Origin: Psettodes erumei
Lineage: Eukaryota; Chordata; Actinopteri; Pleuronectiformes; Psettodidae
Direction of reading: 5' to 3'
NCBI GenBank assembly: GCA_016785225.1
Contig: JAFBJZ010000238.1
Span: forward strand, 564,001-628,000
Length of the DNA stretch: 64,000 bases
Part shown: positions 1 through 13,408 of the stretch, one piece after another
Numbering within the stretch: the first letter of the stretch is position 1
How the letters are laid out: the number at the start of each line of letters is the position of its first letter
Position numbers and translations under genes: made by a program
Notes under the pieces: generated by a model
Databases searched by the model: none
Told to the model about the DNA's origin: nothing
Seen by the model: the letters and a program-made list of their open reading frames with translations, nothing else

Positions 1-440
1 GAACAGTTTGGTGACCAACAATGCCTTTTACCAGCATGATGGAGCACCTTGCCATAAGGCAAAAGTGACGTGGCTCAGGGGAACAAAACATCAAAATTTT
101 GGGTCCATAGCCAGGAAACTACCCAGACCTTAATCCCATTGAGAACTTGTGGTCAATCTTCAAGAGGCGGGTGGACAAACAAAAACTCACAAATTCTGAC
201 AAACTCCAAGTATTGATTATGCATGAATGGGCTGCCATCAGTCAGGATGACTGAGGAATTGACTGAGGAATTGTTGGCCATCATTTTCAATACTGTTTAC
301 CCCTGTCTCAGGGGATGCTTGAGCCAATCCCAGATGACTGTTCCTCCAGGCAAGGGCGGGGTCCACACTGGACAGGTTGAAGTTTATTGTAAAACTGATC
401 AATATTTAAGGGGCTGTCAAAAGTAGCTAATTTCCACACA
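1..440 (+). mobile_element. Tc1/mariner transposase relic
   Basis: The plus strand encodes fragments of a Tc1-type transposase C terminus in broken frames: QHDGAPCHKAK near 35-68, then LNPIENLWSIFKRR and DKLQVL followed by MHEWAAISQD to about 250. The DxxPxH-like and NPIE signatures of the catalytic domain are recognisable. Frame changes and stops show it is dead. It is cut by the window edge and lies downstream of plch2. Confidence 0.7.
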
Positions 441-1039
441 ATTTCATTAGCTTCCTCAAAGGTATGCATGAATTCATTGCAAATCTTGTCATTATATGAG
501 GTTTCAATAGACAGTTTGTGTCCCAGAGCTTGCATGCTGTTTCAAAGTTTCAGTTTTGCCAAGAATCCAGTTCAAAAGAAAACAGTGAATATCTCAGTAT
601 ATTTGGTGAGAATTTACAAAACCTGCCCAAGTCCGACTGAATTTCATTCCATACTCAACAGTGCCACATTTTAGGTTCTGAGGAAGTCTAACTAAATTGT
701 TTTGTAGCCTAAAAAAGGGGATCTTGGGAAAAGATGTTTTTTCTCCTCTTTAATGACTGGCTGAGCTTGTCATCTCTTGTGCACTCTAATCATTGTTCTA
801 TTCTATTCTCCCTTCCTGCAGGGGGCCTGTTTTTTTGCAGGAGAGGTTGTAAGAGGTGATGGCAGTTAAACACAAAGTCCATAATTAGAGTAGCAAGCAG
901 ATACTGCCAAAACCAAGGCCAGAGGCTTTACATGTCAGCTTGTATAAGGCTCAGTTTGTTAACGACCTGTCTTTGTCACTGAACTGAGATTGCTTTGGAT
1001 AGATTAAGTGTAACTGAAATAAATTAGCTGTGAAACATT
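441..1039. other. Flank downstream of plch2; nothing recognised
   Basis: AT-rich sequence without a convincing frame. I see no exon or repeat that I can name. Confidence 0.4.
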
Positions 1040-2192
1040 CCACAATATTCATTTAAGATTTATTCAGGTCATAGTTACACATTGTTTGAATTAGGTAGTA
1101 TCCTTAAAAATTTGCACAAAGAACTGGCATGGCAGTGCAAACAATACAGCAGGTCGACAAATAAACGTGCTTTGATACAGATCATTTCCATCTTGTTTTA
1201 GTGCTACAGACTGATGAGAACAAAGGGTTTCAGCCATGATGCTCTTGTGACCATCACCAAACGGTCCAAAAAAGAAGCACTGAGTTATAAAATATCTTCA
1301 TAAGAGAAAGCCTTTGTAAAATAAAGCCACAGCCTTAGGATAAACATTGCAGTGCATAAAAGACATGCAGTCAACAAAAAGGGCTAAACTTGGAGTAGTC
1401 TACAATGCTAAAGTACAGGACCTCAGTGCTGTGACATGCCATAGATCAGGAAGGTTAACAAAAGATTGGCAACTCAGTCAAATTACAATGTAACCACTAC
1501 ACAAAGAATACTAAAATTTAAGATCAGTTGTTGTGGGAGTAATTCCTTATCATTTCTTTCAATAAGATAAGCTTCAGCTTTTAGCATCAAACTGTACATT
1601 ATCTTCAAATGATGATACCATGCCATTATTTTTAAGATATTGCGAGTGGATAAATGCGCTGATAATAACAGTATTAATTTTGAACTTGCTAAAAGTATAT
1701 TATTACATTTCAAGTAAATAAAGTAAATCTTGTCTTCTAATTGTGACCTGTAGTGTATACACATGTAAAATTTCTAAAAATTCTCAAACATGAGAGCAGA
1801 TCATCATCAACATAAACAGCCATATAAAAACTGGTATTTTTTCCATTCAATGCATTCTGGCAATTATCTAACATTAGGTGTTAACAGATGACAGAGCTGC
1901 AGCAGTTGCCTTTAAAAGAACCCTCTGTTCGCGTCAGAACAATGTTTTTTTGAATGTAAAGTTTAAAAATGGATCTTGCACAAACAGAAAATGATTGTTC
2001 ATGGGTTGCTAATTCAGCAGACCACAGTTTTCTCTGAGACATAATAATATGCATCATGAACCAGTTTTCTGTGAGATTATCTGAAAGATATGCAACTTTT
2101 TCTAAAAAAAAAAAAGCTTTCTACTTGAGAAAAACTGGACTGGACAAATATTTACCTTTGTCTCTCATGCATACTTCCAAGTCAACCAGTTC
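1040..2192 (-). other. plch2: plch2 3' UTR (candidate end)
   Basis: AT-rich non-coding sequence follows the stop codon. The first AATAAA on the minus strand that I find is at 1059-1064, predicting cleavage near 1030-1050 and a UTR of about 1.15 kb. Another AATAAA on this strand lies at 383-388, so a longer form is possible. No open frame of interest is seen. Confidence 0.45.
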
Positions 2193-3859
2193 TTAGAGTT
2201 TGAGCATGAAAAAGACTTCACTGTTTTCAGGGTGTGGGGAGGACTGGGACTGACCAGGAGAGGGTGATCCGAGGGGGGCGAGCTGACTCTGCAGGTCAAG
2301 GCTGGTACAGGGACTATGGGCCACGCAGCATGCACCTTCAGGGTTCCCCCGCTCCTCGATAGGGTTAGTAATACTTCCGCTACCAATGCCACCAGCGAGG
2401 CTAAAGCTTGCACTTCTGCCCTGGGCCAGGCCCTGGAGCCTCTGCCTTTCCTGGGCTTTCTTAGCCCTGTTTGCAATGTACCGCACCCTGCTTTGGCTTC
2501 TCGAGGATGTCCTTCGCACCAGGCTCTCATCCACAGACTCCTCCTGTGACTCCACAGGCCCATTTTGTGGGGCAAAGTCACTAGCAGTCAGGGGTTCCAC
2601 ATCAGTCAGCTTGCGTAGTTGCTCTGTCAGGTTGCTGGGTGACCGAGACTTCTGCAGGCCACCCTTAAGGAGCGAGTCCCTGGTTGGTCGAACAATGAAG
2701 CTGCGGCTGATGCTGCGGTACTTGCTGTCAAAATTACAGGAAATGTCATCTGAGGTCAGATCACCAAGGCTTTTGGACATGGAAACTGTAGCTGTTGTGG
2801 TTGTAGTTGCAGAGGACAGCCTGCTGGCTGCTGACTGCTTAAGCCCCTCCATGTATAGCCGGCTCCAGGTATGCCTCCTCTGAGTCAGTCTGCTGGGTGA
2901 GTCCATAGCAGTTTCTTGAGGGGGCTGAAGGGGTCGGGGATTGAGCTCATCTTCAGGGCACTGACTTTGCTGCAGATTGGGGTTTGACTTGCTCTTGCTG
3001 ACTGGCGTGGCATCATAGGAGGCTAATGCTGAGTGACGGCAGTTGACCCAGAGAGAGTTGCAGATGTTGGTGGCTGTGGGCAGGCTGGTGAAGCTCTTCC
3101 TGGCCAGGTTAGGTAGAGACAGGTCAATGACAGTATCACTGGAAGAGATGCTTGAGGAGGAGGACATACTGTCGCGGTGGACGCTTGGCTCCAGCTTGCT
3201 CCAAAGGCGGTCGTTCACGGTAGCATCTGTGCAGACCTCTGGTATGGCTGACTGAGCCTGCCGACCTGAGGCTCCAGTCACCTGAACCTGGCCCTCACTT
3301 TTTGTTCTTCTTACTGATGTGTGTGATGCCAGATTGCTAAAGAGTGCTCTCCTGGCCTGGACTGTGTGAGCTGCAGGGACTGCAGAGGTTCCATTGGACA
3401 CTGCTGCAGAAGAAACCTCCACTCTGTGGTCAGACTTTGGATCTGCTGTATCATTTTTCTTAGCTGTCAGAGTTTCTTGGTTGTTCATCTGGTTTGGTGA
3501 ATTCTCTTTAAATGAATGAGTGCTTCTGTTGGTGTGGGTGTCCTGAATGCATTGTGATGTGACAGTTTTCTCAGCAGGGATCGTCACAGGGCGCGACATG
3601 GCTCTGGAAAGGGTAGGAGGTTTCTTGGGGTCTCCACACATCTTGACAGGACTTTCCATGACCCCATTAGAGGGAACAGTCAATGGGGAGTCCGCATTTA
3701 TTGCTGTGGATTGTGCGTGTAGTGGTGTAGATGAAAAGTGAGAACAATGTCTCTCTTTTGGATTGGAGACACAATGGATGAAACCAATGTTTCTTGCTTC
3801 TTCAGAGTTCAGCACAAGAAATGGAAGAGGAGGAGGTGGTCCCTGCACTGAGAAGCAGC
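2193..3859 (-). CDS. plch2: plch2 exon 21: end of C-terminal tail and stop
   Basis: Encodes residues 1268-1822 and the TAA stop at 2193-2195. Eta-2-like blocks occur in order: KSEGQVQ, DRLWSKLEPSVHRDS, SSSDTVIDLSLP, KSKSNPNL, SKSLGDLTSDDISCNF, LTEQLRKLTD, RRTSSRSQSRVRYIANRAKKAQERQ and ERGNPEGACC. The last residues, MLKL, fit a class II PDZ-binding motif (hydrophobic-X-hydrophobic at the C terminus). The acceptor is CTCTCTACAG. Confidence 0.94.
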
Positions 3860-6800
3860 CTGTAGAGAGGCAGACAACAAAAACAAAAAATGATTACTGT
3901 TATCGATGTATTTCATGGTCAGTGAAAGCCTTTTGGCCTTTTGTATCTGCTTGAGAACTAGCATATATTATGCGAAAGTTTGCTATTCTGGGTTAAGCTC
4001 ATTTTGATGTGGACTACTGTGGGTACAAAATTCTTGCTCTTTTCATGTGCATCAAAATAGTCCAGTTGCTAGGCTGTTATTCTTAGGTTGTTTGTACCTA
4101 TTTTTCAGCTCTGATAAATAATAAGGATAAATAAACAAATTAATACTGGTAAATAATGCACGCTTCAGCTGCTGTTGAACATTACTTCTACACATGGCTT
4201 GTGTACTTTTGGTAGGTAAAATAACTAAATAACTAAATATTGATAAAATATAAAAATATTCTATGTACCTGGTAATACTGTTTATATTGTCGATATTGAT
4301 TTAAACCTAATCAAACTGAAACTGACACTTGGAATTTCAACATATATAAATGTTAAATGTTAGAAATATAATTTTAGCATATATTATTTTATTTCAAATT
4401 GAATTAGCTCAGCCTGAAGAACACAATGTGTACAGACTGGTCTGGAAGGCACCATAATAAATCAGCCATTTCACACAAAATATTGTACAGGCCATAATGC
4501 AGTGAAAATGTGATTTGGTGCACACTTCTCAATTAATCCCAAACCCCACAGGTGCGGCACATGGATGAGGAGAGCAGCAGGCTAGTGAGACAGAGAGACT
4601 GTGGGTTGAAGTGAAGGTAAGCTGTGAAGGATGTAAACAAAGGTTGCATGCATTCAGCAGTTTACCTGTCCGTGGTCATCCCCTCAATTATGCACTAGGA
4701 ACGGAGAGAGCGTGCAAAAGGGACAGAGAGGAAAAAGGAGTTTAGCAAAACTGGAAAGCAGAGGAAGATTGGAGGCAAGGGAAAACCTTTCAGGACAGGA
4801 CAGAGAAAGCATCTGAACAAGACAAGTTATTGCAGATTGATCTGCAAGTCAAAAAACAAACAGCACTGGTTTTAAACTGAAAAGACAGGTAACAAGGTAA
4901 AGCTCCTATAAAAAAGATTATCATGATTTATGAAGGAAGGCATCACATTAGCACACATCAACTGTTGTAAGGAGGCCAGAAAACTTAAACTCAACTGCCA
5001 AAACATACTTGGTTTTCCCCCAAAAATTCATTTTGGCAGTAAAAACACTGATGGTCATCACATGATTGACTGAGAAGCAGAAGGGGAATGGGTTTGTGTA
5101 CAACAGGAACTGCACTTCCCTGAAAACCACCCGGACAGCCCAGCTCAGCCAGTTGTTGTAAGTCATGCACTTCAAATACTCTGTATTTCAAGACTTGAAC
5201 TGAATGGAAACGAATACACTTAGGGCTATGACTTGTTTGGCTTGTTACAAGGAGTGGCCTGTGAGTATTAGTCCCAGTGCTTCAGTCAGAATATTTTGAG
5301 AAAAAAATAATTATTCATTTTTTAAGAAAAAACTAATTTACAAAAAATAGAATAAAATTAGAAATAAAAAAATATATAATCAGAATAAAATCATAGTATT
5401 ATGAGAAAATGGGGGATCAGTAGTATGTGATTAGTATTAGTATTATTAGACTATGATTAGTAAATTCAATTATATTTGTTCAGATCAAAAATAAATGTAG
5501 GTCTGACAGCAAAATAAAAGAGTGATGATTGGTTCCTTTAGATTTGGTGGTCTCTGCTGTCACAGTCCAATTTCTGAAGCCATTACTCTTTACAGCAGAA
5601 TTTAGTTCTGCAGTTGTGCTCAGATTAAGAAGCTCCTAACTTCTTGTTCATAACAAGGCTGCAGAGAAGGCTGTATTTTTTAACATGGCATAATTTTTAG
5701 CATGACTAGCATAGCTAACAGCTAAATGACACATTATCAGGGCTTCAGGTTGAAATCAAATCTGTGAATTGACACAAACAAGCCTATAACCTGATTGAAG
5801 TTGTTATTGTTTGGCATTATTTTACTCTGGGTGTACTGAATAAAAGACATCTAGCTGTAGGCTGGTGCAGTGGACTGAATGGGGGAACATACATACAGTA
5901 TCATATGAAGGTGTGGTTTGAGTTTTCTGTATTTATGTTACTTTAAAACATATACATATAAAATAAATTAATATAATATAATATTATTATAATATAATAA
6001 TAATAATAGAAGTTTAAACTACTTTTATTCACTTTAAGTTAAAACTTACCACTCCTTTCATCTGCCAAGCAGGTGGGTAGTATCAGGGACAGTATTTTAA
6101 AAGAGGCAAAATTGGAAACAATCATCTGAAATCAACTCTACAAACTAAAATGGTTAAGATGCAAACCATCGAATTTGGGACAGAGATCTGCCCTCAAACT
6201 ACTAGGGACATATGCAATGTCAAGGAGCATCTTACTCACAGGTGCACAGAAGAGGGATGATTCTAACATCATGTGCTACCAAACATTTGTGGTCTCAGCA
6301 TGTACTGAAGCTAACTGGGAGTCTATAGTACATAAACGGCACACTATGCGGCTACTGGGTTGTTGCTTCAGCTACATCTTACCCGCAAAGAACATAGGGG
6401 ACTTATCACGCAACTCTTCCATTTTCTGAGCGAACAGGGCGTTCATCTCACGCTGCAGGGTACCTACAGCCCTCTTGCGGCTGTCGAGGACAGAAGGTGG
6501 AGGAAGCATCGGAGGCGACTCCAAGCTACTCAGACTGCAAAGGCTGTTGCAGCTGCTACTGTAACTAAGCGAAAGACCTTCATTTACATTACTCTTTGTG
6601 AGTGGGGTGAACACTGACCCACAAACAGCACCGTAGTAGGGGGATGTTGTCTGCTGCCACCGGAGGCTGGTCCTGCAGTCTGATGTCAGGCTGGGCGCTG
6701 GTGTTACAGTGTTGGGGGAGACTCTACGGGGAATGCTGAAGGATCGGGTGATCCTACGTGATGCATGGGGCTGAGGCTGGATGTGCTGGGCACCAAGAGT

Positions 6801-9800
6801 TTGCCTGGATTTGGACCTGGTGAATGGGATAGGTTGGAAGATAGTCTGGGGCAAGTCTGGGGTCTCCATGCAGGACTTGAGTTTGGGAGGAGACTGCTGT
6901 GAGTCTGGCTGAAGAGCTAGAGGCTGGGGCTTGGCTATAGGCTCTGGCTGAACTTGTCTCTTGCTTGAGGACGAGTGACTGCTTCTCTCCTGGCTCTCCC
7001 CTGCAGCGATTTTGGACTTGCATCCACGACTGTCTTCAACCTGACCCTTTCTTTCAGTCTCTGGACTCTCCTTGCATGTGATGCAGTTGGAGGACATCCC
7101 CAACCTGCCTGAGCTGTTAAGTGCAACACGGGCAAACACCCCTGGCTTCATGTCCAGTGGGTCCTGAAAGCGGAGCCGGCTGGCCCGTTTCAGAGGCTCA
7201 CTCATGGGTCGTCGCTTAGCAAAAAGTGTCCGCTTACCTTTACCCTCATCAGGGTGAAAAGCCCCATTGGTGTCAGGATGGTCCCAGGCCCCCTTGGCTT
7301 GGTGGGCTGCTAATGAATCCCCGGTATGGTGTTGTGGTGGTGGTGTGGGCCTATGAGAGGCAGCAGCAAAGGCCTCATCTCTCTCTTCAGTCTCTCGCTC
7401 CTCACTAGCACCCTCTGAGCTGTAGTCTTTGGTGTCGATGGGGATCTCTGGGTAGCCCTTCTTGATTTTGGGCTGGCCTTTTGTGGGTGCGCTGGCCGTG
7501 CGGCGCAGTAGGTGGGCACCAAACGGGTGCTTACGGCTGTGCTGCACAGCAGCATGGCTGTCCAGGGAAGCCTGCTTTGGGTTTCTGTGAAATAGCCCTT
7601 TTATGCCGCTGGCTGCTTTGGCCTGACAAAAACAAAATAAGATATTGTCAAACACATAGTGAGTCTTAAACCAAAATGAATAAATCACAAAGAGTTTGTG
7701 CAAATTAAATATTGGTAATAATGCAGGTAGCACTGCAATCACATTGCATTTTTGCATTAATACACTTTCTGTAAAATGAGCATGCTTCAAAACAAACAAA
7801 TTAATTCCATTAGTATTCCCAGGAAATGTCACTAATAGTTTTTAATACAATCACTCTTTTGGCTTTGAATGCCAGTTGGATTCAAAGTCTGTTTGCAGCA
7901 GCTCTTGTGCTAGAGATAAAATACTAGTTCAACATAGACCAGAAGCTACCTGTCAAAGTTATTTACACAGAGCACCTAGGGCTGTGTTTGCCTTAATAAT
8001 GACACAAAGTAATGTTGAAGTACTGTGTGCAGAAAGTGACATTTTTCTCTTGTGGTAGAACAACAAAAAGACACTAAAGCTCTACAGTAATGGGTTAAGA
8101 AGTACATAGGCTGGCGTACTTGTCTATACAAAAATAATGCAACCTGAATAATATAGATGCCATAACCAAGGTTATTTTAAAGAGTGCCAAAATCCAGATT
8201 TTTATGATTATCTTTTTGTGTATAATCATAAAATAAGTAATATGAACATTATTAACAGTTTAAACTGTTTCACTTGTTTAATATTGAGATCACAGAGACT
8301 TTATAATGTGATGCTGCATGGACCTTTGCTGTGCGTTTAGGTGCTGCATAACATTGCTCAGAAGTCACAATGGCTGGTGCATATGATAGAAACAATGATG
8401 AGGACAATCAGACAATGACACTGACAATTGTTAAACTCACTTTGAAAGAAATGCCAAACAAACAAAACAAAAACAAGCTTTAGTGGGACAAGGCATCACA
8501 TTATATAACCTAAAACCATTGCTATTGTTTGTCATAAAAAGTCTGAATGTGAAAGAAGTAGATCCAAATAGTCTGAGCACTGTAGTGAATGGCTCACTGA
8601 CCATTTGTCAGAGGGAAAGCAACATTACAGCCAAACAGAGAAGACCATAAAGAAGAGGTCTCTAGCTGAGTGAAGAAGGGAAAATGCAGGCTGAACTACA
8701 CGTGATGGTTATTAAGCTACCAGGAGACAAAATTATGCCGTCCAGAAGTGAGTTGCCTTTGGCTGGCAAAACCCTCCAATTCGATTCAGCACTGCAGCGT
8801 TATGAGAAACACTTGTATGTAGTCTTACCCAGAGGCCTTTGTTCATATACTGAGACCCAGGCATACTCAGCCATGTCAAAACCTGTAGGCCAGGCTTCTG
8901 TACAGTTTCAGTGCATGTTCCAAAAGTCCAGTGAGTGTCTTTTACCACATTTTACAGCAATTCATCCAAACTCCGTCCAAATATTTCATTCTGGATTTAT
9001 GTGTTGGACCAAGACACTGATGGATCTCCAAATCGAGAGCCATGCAGCCTGAGATTACACCTATCAGTGTTGGGGTTTCAGAGCTATTTCTTATCTTATC
9101 TCTATATCTCTATTCTTATCTCTAATATCCCACATCCCCAAAGTGCTACATCTCCAGCTATGGTGCATGTTGCCAGGCAAACCTAATATGTTTATGCTAG
9201 TATGAAAAGAAGACGATAATTGTCTAAAACACAGAAAATATCAGGTACAAAATATGATGCAATATTTTACTGTATGAAATTACAAAAGTATCCTCAAATC
9301 CAGTGGAACTGTATACCACTGTACTGATGAAAAACTCCTGAGCTAAGAAGAAAAAAGCGTTCTCTGCAAAAAGCAGCAGAGAGAAGTCCTGCAGTCTGGC
9401 TGATTCCCTGACTTCTGTCTTTCCTCCTCTATCTTGCTCTTTAACTGGGCAACTTGATGACATTGGATCTACTTGGGGGTCAATGAAGATGCAGGTAGCT
9501 CAAGCCACCATAACTCATGTGAGACATGAGTTGGCCTTGTAGTTTTTAATGCTTATAGTCAGCTGATAAGAGCGGTGTGTGCAGGGGTGGGTGGTGGGGT
9601 GGGGGTCAATTAGGTGGAGCATGTGGCTCATGCAAAATGCCAACTGGGTCTCACTACACCTGAGTTTTGAGCGGCAGCTTCAGGGCTCCTAAAAATCTCT
9701 TGCCTCTAAATGGAGCGTTTGGAAAAGAGAGGTCCACTGAAATCACAAACAGACATAGGAAGAGAGCAGAAATCAGACAGTGCAAGGATGAACACGGGTG

Positions 9801-12800
9801 GGTTGGGGGGGGTTCACAACAGGAGGCCCACAACAGCTGAGAAAGAGGAAAATCAAAGCAAGGACAATGAACAACAGCATGGTCATTTACAACATGTCTG
9901 GAGACAGCTGAGTGCAATGAAACTGAAAGACCAATTTCAAATAAAACCCAAGCTTGTGTGGTGAAAACGACAACTGAATCATTGATGACCCAAGAATCAC
10001 ATTCTGAAACAGAAATAACAGCAATAATACACACAATCAATACTGGAGCTACAATCTAAGATTTTCAAATCTCAGAAAATATTATTTTTTTTCCAGTATT
10101 TCACACTGGGAGGGTATATTCATATCCTTTACTGAAGTAAATAATAATAATAATAATAATAATGATACCACACTGTACCACACTACACTACTTAGTTACA
10201 AGTAAAAGCCCAGCTTAAAAAAATATTATCATGAAAACTTTCTTTAAGTTTTAAAGTGCCAAAAAATGTCTGCTGTGACTACTATGGATTACTCATGCAT
10301 TCATGTGAAAGCAGGATTTTGCAGTTGGTTGAGACATTGTGATCTATTTTTTTATCCAACTGCAAAGTTAATGGTTATTTTTGATTAATCAATAGATAAT
10401 TGGGTTTGTAGAAATTCTGAAAATAGGGAGAAATGTTGTCAGGTGGTCTAAAGGATTATCCTAATCGTGGCCAATGTGCAGTAGATCCTATCTGTGTCTT
10501 TAACTCATACACATACTCACTTATGTCAGACTCTGAGCCTGGAAAGTTTGAGGGTTTGTTTCTTTATGGAGTCAGATCAGGGTCAGTGTGTATCTGTTTG
10601 TAAGTCAGAGGTCACCAAACAGAAAGATGCACATTTAGCTGTGAGTCAGTGAGTGGAAAATGATTTCAATAGTGCATTTTATGATTGACCTAAACTTTTT
10701 TTTGGTGTAAGATTAAAGTAATAAACAGGACACATACTGTGATCTATTTAGAGGGAGGGTGTTCATTAAGAGGAACATGTATTATCTGTTTTCTCCTTTG
10801 GAGGCCAGTTTGCGTCCACACAGTTTGCTAACTAAATATGGGTCCTTGAGGAAAGTCGCACATTCGTCCGTGGGATATTCAAAGTAATCCCACACTGCTG
10901 ATTTGAAATTCTTTTTCAGGGGATGGAGATCTCGTGTAACAGGCAGCCAAGGAGGAAAGGATGTGCCAGTAATAAGTACGTTGTGTGATGACCATATATT
11001 TGATGCCATGGTATAACTGGCGGTATTGCTGGCATACCATTGCAACACTAATCAATACAGGGCAACATCCTCTTGACCAAAAACTGGCACAGCAGCTGTT
11101 TCAGCTGACGTTTATGCAGTGAACAGAAGTTAAGCCTAGTTTCTTTTAAAGCTGTGGGCATTTATGTACTGTAACTGCATGAATATACTGGAGAGTATAT
11201 GGTGGAAAATATGATGGACACCCAGCCATTTGGCTGGGCAGTAAGGTCTGGCTCACAGTAGTGTTTCTTTGCATCCTAAAGATGTTGGATGGGATTAATG
11301 TTGAAAAAAAATTTCTTTATGGAGCTGGCTGTAAGCATAGGGACACTGGCAATACAAAAGGGACAAACCCCCGACAACTGACATAACACAGGAAGCAAAC
11401 TATAAACTTCAATCAAAGCTGTAAGAAAACTAAAAATATCACAGAATGCTAGATGAGCAAAATTTCCCTTTACTGGAACTCAGGGGCAGAAAAACAGGTA
11501 AACAGATCTAAATGGCACATCACGCTGTAAAAAAAACATCCAAAGTAAACCTATTTTGTCATATCAGTCTGTCACACCCAAAGTTTTGTCAGTCGTATTG
11601 GGTGTCTACCATGTGTGGAATTGGATTCACATACTGCTTATACTGCACAGATATGTTTTAATGTTCCCCTTTCTTTTATTTTTTTGGTTCTTTCAAGAAG
11701 TTTGCAATCAAAGCAGAAACAGGGCTGGGTTTTAAAAAAGGTGGGTAAAAAAAGTTTACAAAATTAGTTTCAACGCCAAAGGTGGTACTGAAGATTTGCT
11801 GTGATTTGTTCTGGATAATTTGTAATTGGATGTTTTCTTACTTCCAGTCAGAAACCATCTGTATATGAGTTGTCTATTTATTAAGATTTGAAATTCTTTT
11901 TCTTTTGTCAAAAGAAAATAAAAATGTTTTCCTGAAAAATAACAATAGTCCTGAAAATAAGATGATCTAAGTACTGCTTTGGTATCAGTAATAAGTAGTC
12001 AGAAGGATGTATCTCATCAGTATCATAATTTTTTGACCAAAGTACACCGATCACTCAATTGGTCTACTGATCATCCCTGAATAATTCTGAATTCTGCTTA
12101 TGCATTTTTTACACTGTAAAATGCCCTACTTAGTACATAATTATCTAAATAATATGTTTATAAGATCTAAAATGTAATGGGTTTATGATAGAAATGTTTG
12201 TTGGCTGATATATTGGATTTATGAAAGAAAAAATGATAAATATGGATATAATATGGGTACTATGGCATCAAAAATCCTATATTGATTGAACTGTGATAAA
12301 TGTATCACAAATGCATTGTATTATAACAGTATCATGAACTGGAGTTACGTTAATGTCTTGGAAAGCTCTAACATTCAGCTGTAGCTGGAGTACCTACCTT
12401 ACCAGTGATGTCATTCACAGCTACGTGAACAAAGATGGACGCCTCCTCCATACCTTCCAAGTAAACATGGCGATAGCCTGCACAAAAACAGAATGAGTCA
12501 AACACAATAATGCTAACAGAAATGGCTACAGATAAATATGTGTATCAATCACTGTATCAATCCATTAAGTCTGACTCAAATTCATCACCAGTACCGGCAA
12601 TGAGATATTTTAGTTGATCATTAAGTATCCAAACTATATAGACAGGATATAGCATTGCACTCTAGTTCCATATATCCTTTCTAACAAACATGTCACTGGA
12701 TAACAGGTGATATTGATACTTTAAAGTATGGTGTCCCTCAAGACTTGATTCTTAGCCCAGTACTAAATGCATCATAATAATCATTTTAGAGATTGTTATC

Positions 12801-13369
12801 TGATTTTCAATAAACCTTTCCTTTACATCTTTTATCAGTGATACATGAAAAACAAAAAACAATGCTCAACATAGCAACATGATTTGTCTCTATCTCACCT
12901 GGCATCATGCTTTTGAAGGCGATGGTGCGCTGGCCAATGAAGTCCTGTCCAATGGGGTCATGATCCCACACAAGGAAACGCACCAGAGCCAGCTCTGGCA
13001 TGTGGACCGTAAAGACCAGGGTCTCCTCCCACATCGGGTTGAAACCTACATGACACCCCAAGAGAAGTCAGAAGCATGGATTGGAGGAGGAGGAGGATAG
13101 ATGGGAGGGGGGTACGGGCGGAGGTAAAAGAGGAAGGACAGTGGAAGGGAAGAGACCAGAAGACAGTGTGACGAGCAAATAAAAGGAAGAGAGGAGAGAG
13201 TAACAGAGATGGCAGGCAGTGAGATGTTGGTCCAGGACAAAGTTCGAGAGCAAGCTCAGCACTCATCAATTATTCAGTGTGTGTGTGTGTGTGTGCTGAC
13301 TGAGAGGTACTGGATGTGCATGTCTCCTTAAGCTGAGATCATCAATTATAGATCAGAATCCACACAGAC

Positions 13370-13408
<39 letters not shown>

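Noticed and set aside
2386..2883. 165-codon plus-strand frame
   Set aside because: It is the reverse of plch2 exon 21, whose minus-strand protein has clear family motifs; the plus frame has none.
7623..7832. Open frame extending upstream of exon 20
   Set aside because: A good acceptor at 7623-7624 and phase-0 joining to exon 19 place these codons in the intron.
7622..12398. Calling the gene plch1
   Set aside because: In PLCH1, as I recall, a WSPLILNPSYT-type segment follows the C2 domain. Here exon 19 joins directly to AKAASGIKGLF, and the tail motifs are eta-2-like.
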